This document shows, one piece after another, positions 10,455 to 18,066 of a stretch of DNA of 18,906 bases. The translations under genes were made by a program, and so were the position numbers. The stretch covers positions 1 through 18,906 of the forward strand of contig CAMLEM010000001.1 in NCBI GenBank assembly GCA_946479005.1, written 5' to 3'. The DNA comes from an uncultured Chitinophagaceae bacterium. Lineage in GTDB: Bacteria > Bacteroidota > Bacteroidia > Chitinophagales > Chitinophagaceae. The notes under the pieces are model-generated. The model searched no databases. It saw only the letters and a program-made list of their open reading frames with translations, and was not told where the DNA came from. Within the stretch, counting starts at the first letter, position 1. Every line of letters starts with the position of its first letter.

Positions 10455-10466
10455 GAACTATCTTAG
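10437..10466 (+). promoter_or_regulatory. Candidate promoter of the ATP-grasp/GCS2 operon
   Basis: TTTG at 10437-10440 (inside the heptamer array) is followed after 18 nt by TATCTTAG at 10459-10466, a one-mismatch version of the -7 consensus TAnnTTTG. The spacing is close to that expected for a Bacteroidetes -33/-7 pair. The start codon at 10509 is 42 nt downstream, leaving a short leader. No Shine-Dalgarno sequence is visible before the ATG. Confidence 0.35.
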
Positions 10467-10508
10467 CCATCCGGCATCCATCGCCGTCGATTCATCTCAA
10501 AACCGCTT

Positions 10509-11456
10509 ATGAAGAAAATTGGTATTCTCCACGGCAAAGAGCGTTCTTTTCCCGATGCATTCGTTTCCCGGGTCAATTCGAAAAACGAACCCGGCATTAT
10601 CGCTGAGCCTGTACGCATTGATAAAGCTATGCAGGGTGTGCCCAGCGGTTATGCAGTGATCATCGACAGGATCTCCCAGGACGTTCCTTTTTATCGAACC
10701 TGGCTGAAGAATGCTGCGGTGACCGGCACGGCTGTGATCAACAACCCTTTCTGGTGGAGTGCCGACGATAAGTATTTTAACAACTGCCTGATGACCCAGG
10801 TGGGTGTGCCGGTTCCCCGCACCGCCATTGTTCCCTCGCGCGTGCATCCTGATGATACATCGGACGATTCTTTCAGCAACCTTGCATATCCCCTGGATTG
10901 GGAAAGCATTTTCAGGTATGTCGGTTTTCCCGCGTATATGAAACCCTTCGCCGGGGGTGGATGGAAACACGTTTATAAATTAAAAGATGCAGAAGATTTC
11001 TTCAATAAACATTCGGAAACGGGACAGCTCGTGATGCTTTTACAGGAAGAGATCGTTTTCACGGAATATTACCGCTGCTACTGCATCGGGGGAAAATATG
11101 TACGTATAATGCCTTATGAGCCCCGCAACCCCCATCATCTCAGGTATGCGGCTGAATTCAGTCCTTCTGAAGAACGGATCCGGCAAATGACGGATATTGT
11201 CCTTACCATCAATAAGCAATTGGGTTATGATTTCAACACGGTGGAACTGGCCGTGAGAGACAATGTACCTTATGCCATTGATTTCTGCAACCCTGCGCCT
11301 GACGCGGAAAGAAGCGGTGTTGGCGAAGATAATTTTGAATGGGTCGTGGAGACAGCCGCCACTTATGCCATTGAAAGAGCAAAAGCCCAGGTAGCTGGCC
11401 AGGATAATTTAACCTGGGGAGAATATGTTCGACAAGGAAGCTCAAAATCCCGGTAA
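10509..11456 (+). CDS. ATP-grasp domain ligase (RimK/GshB-like fold)
   Basis: A 315-aa cytoplasmic protein with ATP-grasp features. Enzymes of this fold activate a carboxylate as an acyl phosphate and join it to an amine or thiol. Visible elements: an N-terminal pre-ATP-grasp region (1-80); INNPFWWSADDKYFNNCLM at 77-95 followed by GVPVPRT at 99-105, the usual opening with a nucleotide-contacting Lys; YMKPFAGGGWKHV at 143-155, the glycine-rich loop with Lys145; LLQEEI at 177-182, the adenine-hinge region; and AIDFCNPAPD at 256-265, where D258 and N261 are likely Mg ligands. No signal peptide. The stop and the ATG of the GCS2-type gene share one base (TAATG at 11454-11458), implying translational coupling. 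It is therefore likely that the two enzymes act in one pathway. The carboxylate and amine substrates are unknown. Confidence 0.82.
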   Translation: MKKIGILHGKERSFPDAFVSRVNSKNEPGIIAEPVRIDKAMQGVPSGYAVIIDRISQDVPFYRTWLKNAAVTGTAVINNPFWWSADDKYFNNCLMTQVGVPVPRTAIVPSRVHPDDTSDDSFSNLAYPLDWESIFRYVGFPAYMKPFAGGGWKHVYKLKDAEDFFNKHSETGQLVMLLQEEIVFTEYYRCYCIGGKYVRIMPYEPRNPHHLRYAAEFSPSEERIRQMTDIVLTINKQLGYDFNTVELAVRDNVPYAIDFCNPAPDAERSGVGEDNFEWVVETAATYAIERAKAQVAGQDNLTWGEYVRQGSSKSR

Positions 11457-12565
11457 TGAACCTCAACTATAAGACTTTTACGCTGGGCGTAGAAGAGGAA
11501 TATATGGTGATGGATCCGCGGTCGCTGGAACTGAAAAGCCACGAACAGAAGATCGTGCAGGAGGGACAGAAGGTAATTCGCGACAAAGTGAAAGCGGAAA
11601 TGCACCAGGCCGTGGTGGAAGTGGGTACCGATATTTGTAACGACATTGATGAAGCTTTTACGGATGTGGCGATGCTGCGCAAGACCATCTCCAGTATCGC
11701 CGACAGCCTGGGCTTCGCGATGGGTGCAGCAGGAACCCATCCTTTCTCTCATTGGGAAAGCCAGCTGATCACTGATCACGTGAGATATAGCGAGATCGTC
11801 AACGAACTGCAGGAAGCGGCCCGAAGCAACCTGATCTTCGGTCTCCACGTGCACGTCGGAATGAAGAACCGCGAGATGGCCAATCACATCGCCAACAGCA
11901 CCCGCTATTTCCTCCCGCATATTTTTGCACTGAGCACCAATTCTCCTTTTTGGGAAGGGAGGATGACAGGCTATAAATCATTCCGTACAAAGGTGTTTGA
12001 CAAGTTCCCGCGCACAGGGATACCCGACGCTTTTGACAGCATTGAGGCTTATGATAATTACGTGAAGCTGCTTATCAAGACCAATTGCATCGACAATGCC
12101 AAGAAGATCTGGTGGGACCTTCGTGTACACCCCTTTTTCAATACGGTGGAATTCCGGGTTTGCGATATCCCGATGACGGTGGATGAAACCATCACCATCG
12201 CCGCTCTCTTCCAGGCGATCTGCGCCCGCATTTATATGCTTCGATCCAAGAACCTGAATTTCATTCAATATTCAAGGGCGCTGCTGAATGAGAACAAATG
12301 GAGGGCCAGCCGCTATGGAGTGGATGGCTACCTCATTGACTTTGGCAAGGAAGAAGAGGTTAATACCCGGGCGCTGATCTATGAGCTGCTTGATTTTCTC
12401 GATCCCGTGCTCGACCATTTGGGCAGCCGTCACCGGGTGGCGTACGTACACAAGATGCTGGAACACGGTACGGGTGCCGACCGGCAGCTGGCCATATTTG
12501 AATCCACGAAAAATCTTGTTTCCGTTGCAGAGTACATTCGGAACCAATACCTCGAAGGGCTTTGA
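11456..12565 (+). CDS. Carboxylate-amine ligase, glutamate-cysteine ligase family 2 (YbdK-like)
   Basis: A 369-aa cytoplasmic enzyme of the GCS2 family (COG2170). This glutamine-synthetase-like fold makes gamma-glutamyl or related amides with ATP; E. coli YbdK has weak glutamate-cysteine ligase activity. Diagnostic motifs are GVEEEYMVMD at 11-20 (metal-binding glutamates), AAGTHPFSHW at 91-100, GLHVHVGM at 129-136, WWDLRVHP at 219-226 and TVEFRVCDIP at 230-239. Length and motif order are full-size and intact. The ATG at 11456 overlaps the preceding ATP-grasp stop by one base; the exported amidase starts 18 nt after this stop with no terminator between. The pairing of a GCS-type ligase with an ATP-grasp ligase resembles the two-step logic of glutathione synthesis, but nothing in the sequence shows that glutathione is the product. 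Confidence 0.9.
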   Translation: MNLNYKTFTLGVEEEYMVMDPRSLELKSHEQKIVQEGQKVIRDKVKAEMHQAVVEVGTDICNDIDEAFTDVAMLRKTISSIADSLGFAMGAAGTHPFSHWESQLITDHVRYSEIVNELQEAARSNLIFGLHVHVGMKNREMANHIANSTRYFLPHIFALSTNSPFWEGRMTGYKSFRTKVFDKFPRTGIPDAFDSIEAYDNYVKLLIKTNCIDNAKKIWWDLRVHPFFNTVEFRVCDIPMTVDETITIAALFQAICARIYMLRSKNLNFIQYSRALLNENKWRASRYGVDGYLIDFGKEEEVNTRALIYELLDFLDPVLDHLGSRHRVAYVHKMLEHGTGADRQLAIFESTKNLVSVAEYIRNQYLEGL

Positions 12566-12583
12566 ATATTCAAACTCATTTTT

Positions 12584-14239
12584 ATGAAACGATCTTTCCT
12601 TTTAGCAGCGCTGGCCCTTTCTTTAGGGATCACCCAGGCACAAACCCGGCAGGATTCCATTCGCCTGGTAAAAGATGCGCTGGGCTTTTATGATCTCAAC
12701 TTTACCAATGATGAGATCGATTCGATGCTGGGAAACCTGGAGAACAACCGGCGCACCTATCAGCGGATGCACGAGAAATACCCCGCCAACGACCTGGTGA
12801 ATACACTTTCTTTCAATCCCGTTCCTACAGGAATGCGGATTCCCACGGGGAGAACGAGGATCAACTGGGATATCCCCGTTAATGTGGAGCTTCCTGATAA
12901 CCGGAATGAACTTGCCTGGTATTCGATCCCGGAACTGGCTTCCCTTATCATCAATAAAAAGATCAGCTCGGTTGACCTCACCAAATTTTACCTGGCCCGT
13001 TTGAAAAAATGGGGGGATACGCTGCAATGTGTGATCACCCTTACTGAAGAGATCGCTATGAAACAGGCCAAACAGGCCGACCGGGAACTGGCGGAAGGTT
13101 ATTATCGGGGACCTCTTCACGGTATCCCCTATGGATTGAAAGATCTTTTCGCCGTAAAAGGTACCCGTACCACCTGGGGAACCACTCCTTATAAAGACCA
13201 GGTGATCGATGAGGACTCCTATGTGTACCTTGCCCTGAAAGGAGCCGGAGCCGTTCTCTGTGCAAAACTTTCACTGGGATCCCTCGCTTATGATAATAAA
13301 TGGTTTGGTGGGTCAACCCGGAATCCGTGGAACCTGAACCAGGGGTCCAGCGGCTCTTCTGCCGGCTCAGCGGCTGCTACGGCAGCCGGGCTTCTCCCCT
13401 TTGCCATTGGCACCGAGACCTGGGGATCCATCGTTTCTCCTTCAACCCGTTGCGGTGTCACGGGACTTCGCCCAAGCTTTGGTTCGGTTAGCCGCAGCGG
13501 GGGAATGGTCCTCAGCTGGAGCCTTGATAAAGTGGGGCCGATCTGTCGCAGTGCTGAAGACGCCGCCATTGTATTTGCTGCCATTAATGGTTCCGACGAC
13601 AAGGATCCCGGTGCCATCCGGCGCGCATTCAATTATACGGGGAAGATCAATGACTGGAAATCCTTAAGGATCGCTTATGCGGAAAATTATTTTCGTAATC
13701 TTCCAAAAACAGCCAACGAGTGGAAAGTGATTGAGGTTTACCGCTCCCTGGGTGCAGACGTACAACCAGTTTATTTCCCTGACAGCACCATCTATCCCTT
13801 TAATATAATGGGTGTGGTGATCGGCGCCGAGTCAGCCGCCGCTTTCGATGAACTGACCCGCAGCAACCGCGATGACCTGATCGAACGGCAGGACAGAGCC
13901 TTCTGGCCCAATAGCTTTCGCGCCAGCCGCACCATCCCGGCCGTTGAATATATCAATGCCAACCGGTATCGCTCGCTGCTCTGCAGAGAGTTGAATGATT
14001 TTATGAGAAATTATGATGTGGTGATCGTGCCTTCTTTTGCGGGTAATCAGCTGGCGATGACGAACCTCACGGGCCACCCGGTGGTTTGTATGCCTGCAGG
14101 TTTCAACCAGAGCGGATCACCTATGAGCATTACGCTCGTAGGTAATCTTTTTGATGAAGCGACCATACTGGCAGCGGCTAAAGCCTACCAGCAAAACACA
14201 GATCATCACAAGAAACATCCCACAAAATTCATTGAATGA
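12584..14239 (+). CDS. Exported amidase-signature family amidase
   Basis: A 551-aa amide hydrolase with an N-terminal signal peptide (MKRSFLLAALALSLGITQAQ, cleavage near residue 19-20), so it should act in the periplasm. The amidase-signature Ser-cis-Ser-Lys triad is complete: Lys186 in GIPYGLKDL, cis-Ser258 in GSSGSSAGS, and nucleophile Ser282 in TETWGSIVSPSTRCG. The 24-residue spacing between the two serines equals that in malonamidase E2 and FAAH. A Trp replaces the common Gly or Asp before GS282. About 100 residues precede the catalytic domain (helical, charged), followed by the core at about 110-551. Relatives include peptide amidases and GatA, but GatA is not exported, so this is not a tRNA amidotransferase. 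The stop overlaps the next gene (ATGA at 14236-14239), indicating coupled translation. The natural substrate is unknown. Confidence 0.92.
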   Translation: MKRSFLLAALALSLGITQAQTRQDSIRLVKDALGFYDLNFTNDEIDSMLGNLENNRRTYQRMHEKYPANDLVNTLSFNPVPTGMRIPTGRTRINWDIPVNVELPDNRNELAWYSIPELASLIINKKISSVDLTKFYLARLKKWGDTLQCVITLTEEIAMKQAKQADRELAEGYYRGPLHGIPYGLKDLFAVKGTRTTWGTTPYKDQVIDEDSYVYLALKGAGAVLCAKLSLGSLAYDNKWFGGSTRNPWNLNQGSSGSSAGSAAATAAGLLPFAIGTETWGSIVSPSTRCGVTGLRPSFGSVSRSGGMVLSWSLDKVGPICRSAEDAAIVFAAINGSDDKDPGAIRRAFNYTGKINDWKSLRIAYAENYFRNLPKTANEWKVIEVYRSLGADVQPVYFPDSTIYPFNIMGVVIGAESAAAFDELTRSNRDDLIERQDRAFWPNSFRASRTIPAVEYINANRYRSLLCRELNDFMRNYDVVIVPSFAGNQLAMTNLTGHPVVCMPAGFNQSGSPMSITLVGNLFDEATILAAAKAYQQNTDHHKKHPTKFIE

Positions 14240-15888
14240 AACAGAGAAGATTCATCTCTCCCATCATCATCCTTGCCTTTATGTCCTCAGTACTTCACGC
14301 CTGCAAAAACGCGTCCTCCCGGCAGGACCTCCTCGTTTACAATGCAACGATCTATACGGTGGATTCCGCCTTCAGCACAGCAGAAGCAATGGTGATTCAC
14401 GAAGGAAAGATCGTTACCACAGGAAAAAAAGAAACGCTCTTAAAAGAATACGACTTCAGCGATAGCCTGGATGCAAGGGGGAAATTCATTTACCCCGGCC
14501 TTATTGATGCCCACGCGCATTTTGTGGGATATGCCACCTCCCTGCAACGCGTCAACCTCGTTGATACAAAAAGCTGGGACGAAGTCATAGAAAAGACAAA
14601 ATTATTTGCTGCCGCCAATCCAAGCGAATGGGTGCAGGGTCGCGGATGGGATCAGAATGACTGGAATGAAAAACAATTTCCGGATAACACGTCCCTCAAT
14701 GAATTGTTCCCGGATAAACCGGTCCTTTTGACCCGTATTGACGGGCACGCCGCCATTGCCAATCAAAAAGCGCTTGAACTGGCAGGTATCAGACCTGGCG
14801 ATCAGCTTACGGGCGGCGATATCGAAGTAAAGGACGGGAAGCTCACCGGCCTGTTGATAGATAATGCCATCGACCTGGTTTCAGCAAAGATCCCCGAGCC
14901 GGGCAAGGAGGAATTAGCGAGAGCCCTACGCGCAGCTGAGAAGAATTGTTTTGAGATGGGGCTCACCACCATCGTTGATTGCGGCCTTTCCTATGAAATG
15001 GTGGAGACCATCCGGGAGCTGCAGGATTCCGGGAACTTAAAGATGAGACTATATGTGATGTTGAGTGATGTTCCAAAGAATTATGATTATCTCGATAAAA
15101 AAGGGATCATCCAAACCGGCCGTATGCACGTGCGGGGCTTTAAGCTCTATGGAGACGGGGCCCTGGGTTCCCGTGGCGCCTGCCTGCTTGAACCTTATGC
15201 AGACCGGCCCGGGCATTACGGTTTCCTGTTGAGCGATCCTTCTCATTTCGACTCCGTGGCCGCCTGGATGATCGACCGCGATTTCCAGATGTGTACTCAC
15301 GCCATCGGCGATAGTGGCAATCGCACTTTATTGAACATTTATGGAAAGTATTTAAAGGGGAACAACGATCGGCGCTGGAGGATCGAACACGCACAGGTGG
15401 TGAACCCCGATGATTTCCAGCTCTTCGGGAAATATGCGATCATCCCCTCCGTGCAGCCAACACACGCCACCAGTGATATGTACTGGGCAGGTGACCGTCT
15501 CGGTGCAGACCGGATTCGTGGAGCTTATGCCTATAAACAACTCCTGGATCAAAATGGCTGGATCCCGCTGGGAACCGATTTCCCCGTGGAAGACATTTCC
15601 CCCTTTAAAACATTTTTTGCCGCTGTTGCGAGGAAGGATTCAAAGAACTGGCCGGACCAGGGTTTCCAGAAAGAGAATGCGCTGACAAGGGAAGAAGCAC
15701 TGAAAGGAATGACGATCTGGGCGGCGCGGTCAAATTTTGAAGAAAAGGAAAAGGGTTCACTGGAAAAAGGAAAGCTGGCCGATTTTGTGGTTCTCGACAG
15801 GGATATAATGAAAATCCCTGAAGCGGAGATCCTGCAAACGAAGGTGCTGTATACTTTCCTGAACGGGGAAAAACTGTTTGGGAATTAA
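14236..15888 (+). CDS. Amidohydrolase family 3 (YtcJ-like) enzyme, probable lipoprotein
   Basis: A 550-aa metal-dependent hydrolase of the amidohydrolase-3/YtcJ group, whose known members act on amides, formamides or cyclic amides. The N-terminus is a signal sequence with a lipobox-like VLHAC, Cys23 (His at -2 is unusual), so it is probably a lipoprotein. Candidate metal ligands: H93 and H95 in GLIDAHAHF, K303 in FKLYGDGALGSRG, H355 in THAIGD, H385 in RIEHAQ and D448 in LGTDFP. DGHAAIAN at 169-176 is typical of the family. The C-terminus carries the small beta-domain motif GSLEKGKLADFVVLD. It starts inside the amidase stop (4-nt overlap), so the two exported hydrolases are probably made together and may act in sequence on one compound. 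There is no clear terminator after it; an 86-nt gap precedes the GATase gene. Confidence 0.88.
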   Translation: MKQRRFISPIIILAFMSSVLHACKNASSRQDLLVYNATIYTVDSAFSTAEAMVIHEGKIVTTGKKETLLKEYDFSDSLDARGKFIYPGLIDAHAHFVGYATSLQRVNLVDTKSWDEVIEKTKLFAAANPSEWVQGRGWDQNDWNEKQFPDNTSLNELFPDKPVLLTRIDGHAAIANQKALELAGIRPGDQLTGGDIEVKDGKLTGLLIDNAIDLVSAKIPEPGKEELARALRAAEKNCFEMGLTTIVDCGLSYEMVETIRELQDSGNLKMRLYVMLSDVPKNYDYLDKKGIIQTGRMHVRGFKLYGDGALGSRGACLLEPYADRPGHYGFLLSDPSHFDSVAAWMIDRDFQMCTHAIGDSGNRTLLNIYGKYLKGNNDRRWRIEHAQVVNPDDFQLFGKYAIIPSVQPTHATSDMYWAGDRLGADRIRGAYAYKQLLDQNGWIPLGTDFPVEDISPFKTFFAAVARKDSKNWPDQGFQKENALTREEALKGMTIWAARSNFEEKEKGSLEKGKLADFVVLDRDIMKIPEAEILQTKVLYTFLNGEKLFGN

Positions 15889-15961
15889 GATCCAGGCAAA
15901 TCCTCCCATTTTCCCCCCCAGTTCTGCAGAAACAGCCCTTCTATCTTCCTTCAAAAAACAT

Positions 15962-15969
15962 TAAGTTTG
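15962..15969 (+). promoter_or_regulatory. Candidate -7 box of the GATase gene
   Basis: TAAGTTTG is a perfect match to the Bacteroidetes -7 consensus TAnnTTTG and ends 5 nt before the ATG at 15975. With the usual distance to the transcription start, the transcript would begin at or near the start codon (nearly leaderless). No clear TTTG -33 box lies at the expected spacing. It suggests that the GATase/ATP-grasp-like pair has its own promoter besides any read-through. Confidence 0.45.
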
Positions 15970-15974
15970 CCGCC

Positions 15975-16829
15975 ATGCAAGACGCAGAACACCGCCTCGT
16001 CCGCATCGCTATCCTGGACCTTTATGAAGGCCACCCCAACCAGGGGATGAGATGTATCCACGAGATCATCGGTCGCTGGGCAGCGACTCACCAGCTCACC
16101 GCTCAAATTGATTCATTCGAGGTCAGGCTTGAAAACCGGTTACCCGATCTCTCCTATGATATTTATATCTCCACCGGGGGGCCCGGCGACCCCCTGGTGA
16201 CACGTTTTGATGATTGGGATATCTCCTGGTGCAGCTGGCTTGATTCCGTGGAAAGATGGAATGCCAATCCCGATAATGACATCAAGAAGAAAGTATTTTT
16301 TATCTGTCATTCTTTCCAGCTTGCCAGTCGTTACTTCAATGCCGGGCTGGTTTGCAAAAGAAGATCCAAAGCTTTTGGTGTTTTCCCCGTGCATATGCTT
16401 GAAAGTGGATTCGATGAGCCTGTCTTTGAAGGGTTAAAGGATCCATTTTATGCCGTTGACAGTCGCGATTACCAGGTCATCCAGCCCAATCATCCCTGGC
16501 TACTTGAAATGGGCGCGACCATTCTCTGCATTGAAAAAAGCCGCCCGCACGTTCCTTATGAGCGCGCCATAATGGCCATTCGCTTCAATGAACATATGAT
16601 CGGAACACAATTTCATCCCGAAGCGGACCCGCAGGGAATGAGCATCTGGCTTCAAACGGAGGAAAAAAGACAAACCGTGATCGAAAATCACGGGGAAGAC
16701 AAACTCATAAGTATGCTGGAACACCTGGAAGATCCCGACAAGATCCGGTGGACCCAGGACCACGTGCTTCCTAATTTCCTTGACCAGGCAGTGGGACAGT
16801 TATTGGATGCGAATGCTGTAATTTTATAG
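15975..16829 (+). CDS. Class I glutamine amidotransferase-like protein
   Basis: A 284-aa cytoplasmic protein with the class I GATase fold, which releases ammonia from glutamine for a partner enzyme. The triad appears present: Cys111 in FFICHSFQLA, His214 and Glu216 in GTQFHPEAD. The oxyanion-side strand is ISTGGPGDP at 65-73. The nucleophile elbow is unusual: the standard GxCxGxQ (as in GuaA) is here FICHSFQ, with both glycines replaced, so activity could be altered. The N-terminal ILDLYEGHPNQGMRC at 13-27 looks like a subfamily signature, unlike PabA, TrpG or GuaA. About 65 residues after the HPE motif form an acidic helical tail. There is no fused synthetase domain. The gene for the likely partner, the ATP-grasp-like protein, begins 17 nt downstream. 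The synthetase it serves is an inference from this neighbourhood. Confidence 0.82.
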   Translation: MQDAEHRLVRIAILDLYEGHPNQGMRCIHEIIGRWAATHQLTAQIDSFEVRLENRLPDLSYDIYISTGGPGDPLVTRFDDWDISWCSWLDSVERWNANPDNDIKKKVFFICHSFQLASRYFNAGLVCKRRSKAFGVFPVHMLESGFDEPVFEGLKDPFYAVDSRDYQVIQPNHPWLLEMGATILCIEKSRPHVPYERAIMAIRFNEHMIGTQFHPEADPQGMSIWLQTEEKRQTVIENHGEDKLISMLEHLEDPDKIRWTQDHVLPNFLDQAVGQLLDANAVIL

Positions 16830-16846
16830 CCATCAGCATTGCCATT

Positions 16847-18043
16847 ATGATCTCCACCCTTCGGCAGCCATTCAACCGGAATTTTACGAAAGAGAGGTAT
16901 GCGGCATTCCTGAAAGAACTCGAAGCCGTACACCCCGGCGGACTAGATTTCCGTGTGGCTGAGACCCCGCTGTTCATTCCCGTCGATTTTAAGAACAGGA
17001 TCCTGGATGCCTGCGAATCGATCGTGGATGTGATCCTCGATGAAAAATTCCCGTGGTTCACAAAGGATGCGATCCCGGTGGATCTCGCTGTAAAGAATGA
17101 AAGCTGGCCACCCCAGTTCATCGCATTTGATTTTGGTGTTTGCCTGGAAAGTTCAGGTGGACTTGAACCCCAATTGATCGAAATGCAGGGCTTCCCCTCG
17201 CTTTTTGCCTGGGAAGTGGTATTGGAAGATATTTTTCAAAAACATTTTGGCCCGGTCCCGGGTTTCAGTCCCTACCTCGGCGGGTATGAACGGCAGTCTT
17301 ACCTAAAACTGCTCAGAGAGATCATCATTGGTGATGAGGATCCGTCGGAAGTTATCCTGCTGGAGATCTTTCCCCATCAGCAGAAAACCCGAATAGATTT
17401 TTACTGTACGAAAAAATTCCTTGACATTGAGATCGTTTGCCTGACAGAACTCATAAAGGAGGGCAACAAGCTTTACTACCTGAAGGACGGTGTGAAAAAG
17501 CAGGTCAAAAGAATATATAATCGGCTGATCTTTGATGACCTCCTTCACCAGACGGCGGAGGTCAGGGAAAAAGGAAAGATACTTTTTGCCGATCTTGATG
17601 TCACCTGGGTGCCTCACCCGAACTGGTTTTACCACATTAGCAAATTCACGCTTCCCTTCATACATCATCCCTATGTGCCTCAAACCTGGTTTTTGAACGA
17701 GATCAAACAATTGCCGGGGGACCTTGAAAACTATGTACTCAAACCTCTTTTCTCCTTTGCCGGCCAGGGCGTGGTGATCGACGTGAAACAGGCAGACATT
17801 GACGGGATCAAGGACCCGCAAAATTGGATACTGCAAAAAAAAGTGAAGTATGCGGAAGTGATCGAAACCCCCGATCAGCGCGCAAAAGCGGAGATCCGCA
17901 TTTTTTATTTTTGGAAGCCCGGAATGGACAGGCCAGTTCCTGTGAATAACCTGGCGCGATTAAGTAAGGGAAAGATGATCGGTGTGAGGTATAACCAGGA
18001 TAAGACCTGGGTGGGAGGAAGTTTCTGCTACTTTGAAAAATGA
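16847..18043 (+). CDS. Divergent ATP-grasp-like protein (possible amidoligase)
   Basis: A 398-aa soluble protein with no signal peptide. I do not recognise a named family with certainty. Local features suggest a divergent, possibly circularly permuted ATP-grasp enzyme of the kind seen in glutathionylspermidine-synthase-like ligases: LEPQLIEMQGFPSLF at 106-120 is like an acidic metal-binding strand; RIYNRLIFDDL at 222-232; VLKPLFSFAGQGVVID at 297-312 is like an ATP-binding Lys and glycine-rich loop; NWILQKKV at 326-333 resembles the hinge; and AEIRIFYFWKPG at 348-359 a catalytic strand. There is a second glycine patch near the C-terminus (TWVGGSF). It lies 17 nt after the GATase-like gene and is probably co-translated with it, which fits a ligase/ammonia-donor pair. 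The stop lies 23 nt from the end of the convergent barrel gene. The fold is moderately supported; substrates are unknown. Confidence 0.6.
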   Translation: MISTLRQPFNRNFTKERYAAFLKELEAVHPGGLDFRVAETPLFIPVDFKNRILDACESIVDVILDEKFPWFTKDAIPVDLAVKNESWPPQFIAFDFGVCLESSGGLEPQLIEMQGFPSLFAWEVVLEDIFQKHFGPVPGFSPYLGGYERQSYLKLLREIIIGDEDPSEVILLEIFPHQQKTRIDFYCTKKFLDIEIVCLTELIKEGNKLYYLKDGVKKQVKRIYNRLIFDDLLHQTAEVREKGKILFADLDVTWVPHPNWFYHISKFTLPFIHHPYVPQTWFLNEIKQLPGDLENYVLKPLFSFAGQGVVIDVKQADIDGIKDPQNWILQKKVKYAEVIETPDQRAKAEIRIFYFWKPGMDRPVPVNNLARLSKGKMIGVRYNQDKTWVGGSFCYFEK

Positions 18044-18066
18044 ATGCCAGTCCCCGCGCAGTTGCT

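Noticed and set aside
10509..12565. A complete glutathione biosynthesis operon (gshA-gshB).
   Set aside because: Neither protein shows the classical GshA or GshB subfamily features I would expect, so I kept it only as an analogy.
12584..14239. Amidase as GatA of the tRNA amidotransferase.
   Set aside because: It has an export signal and no GatB or GatC neighbour, so it is more likely a periplasmic amidase.
15889..15974. A terminator between the amidohydrolase and GATase genes.
   Set aside because: I found no stable inverted repeat followed by a T run in this 86-nt gap.
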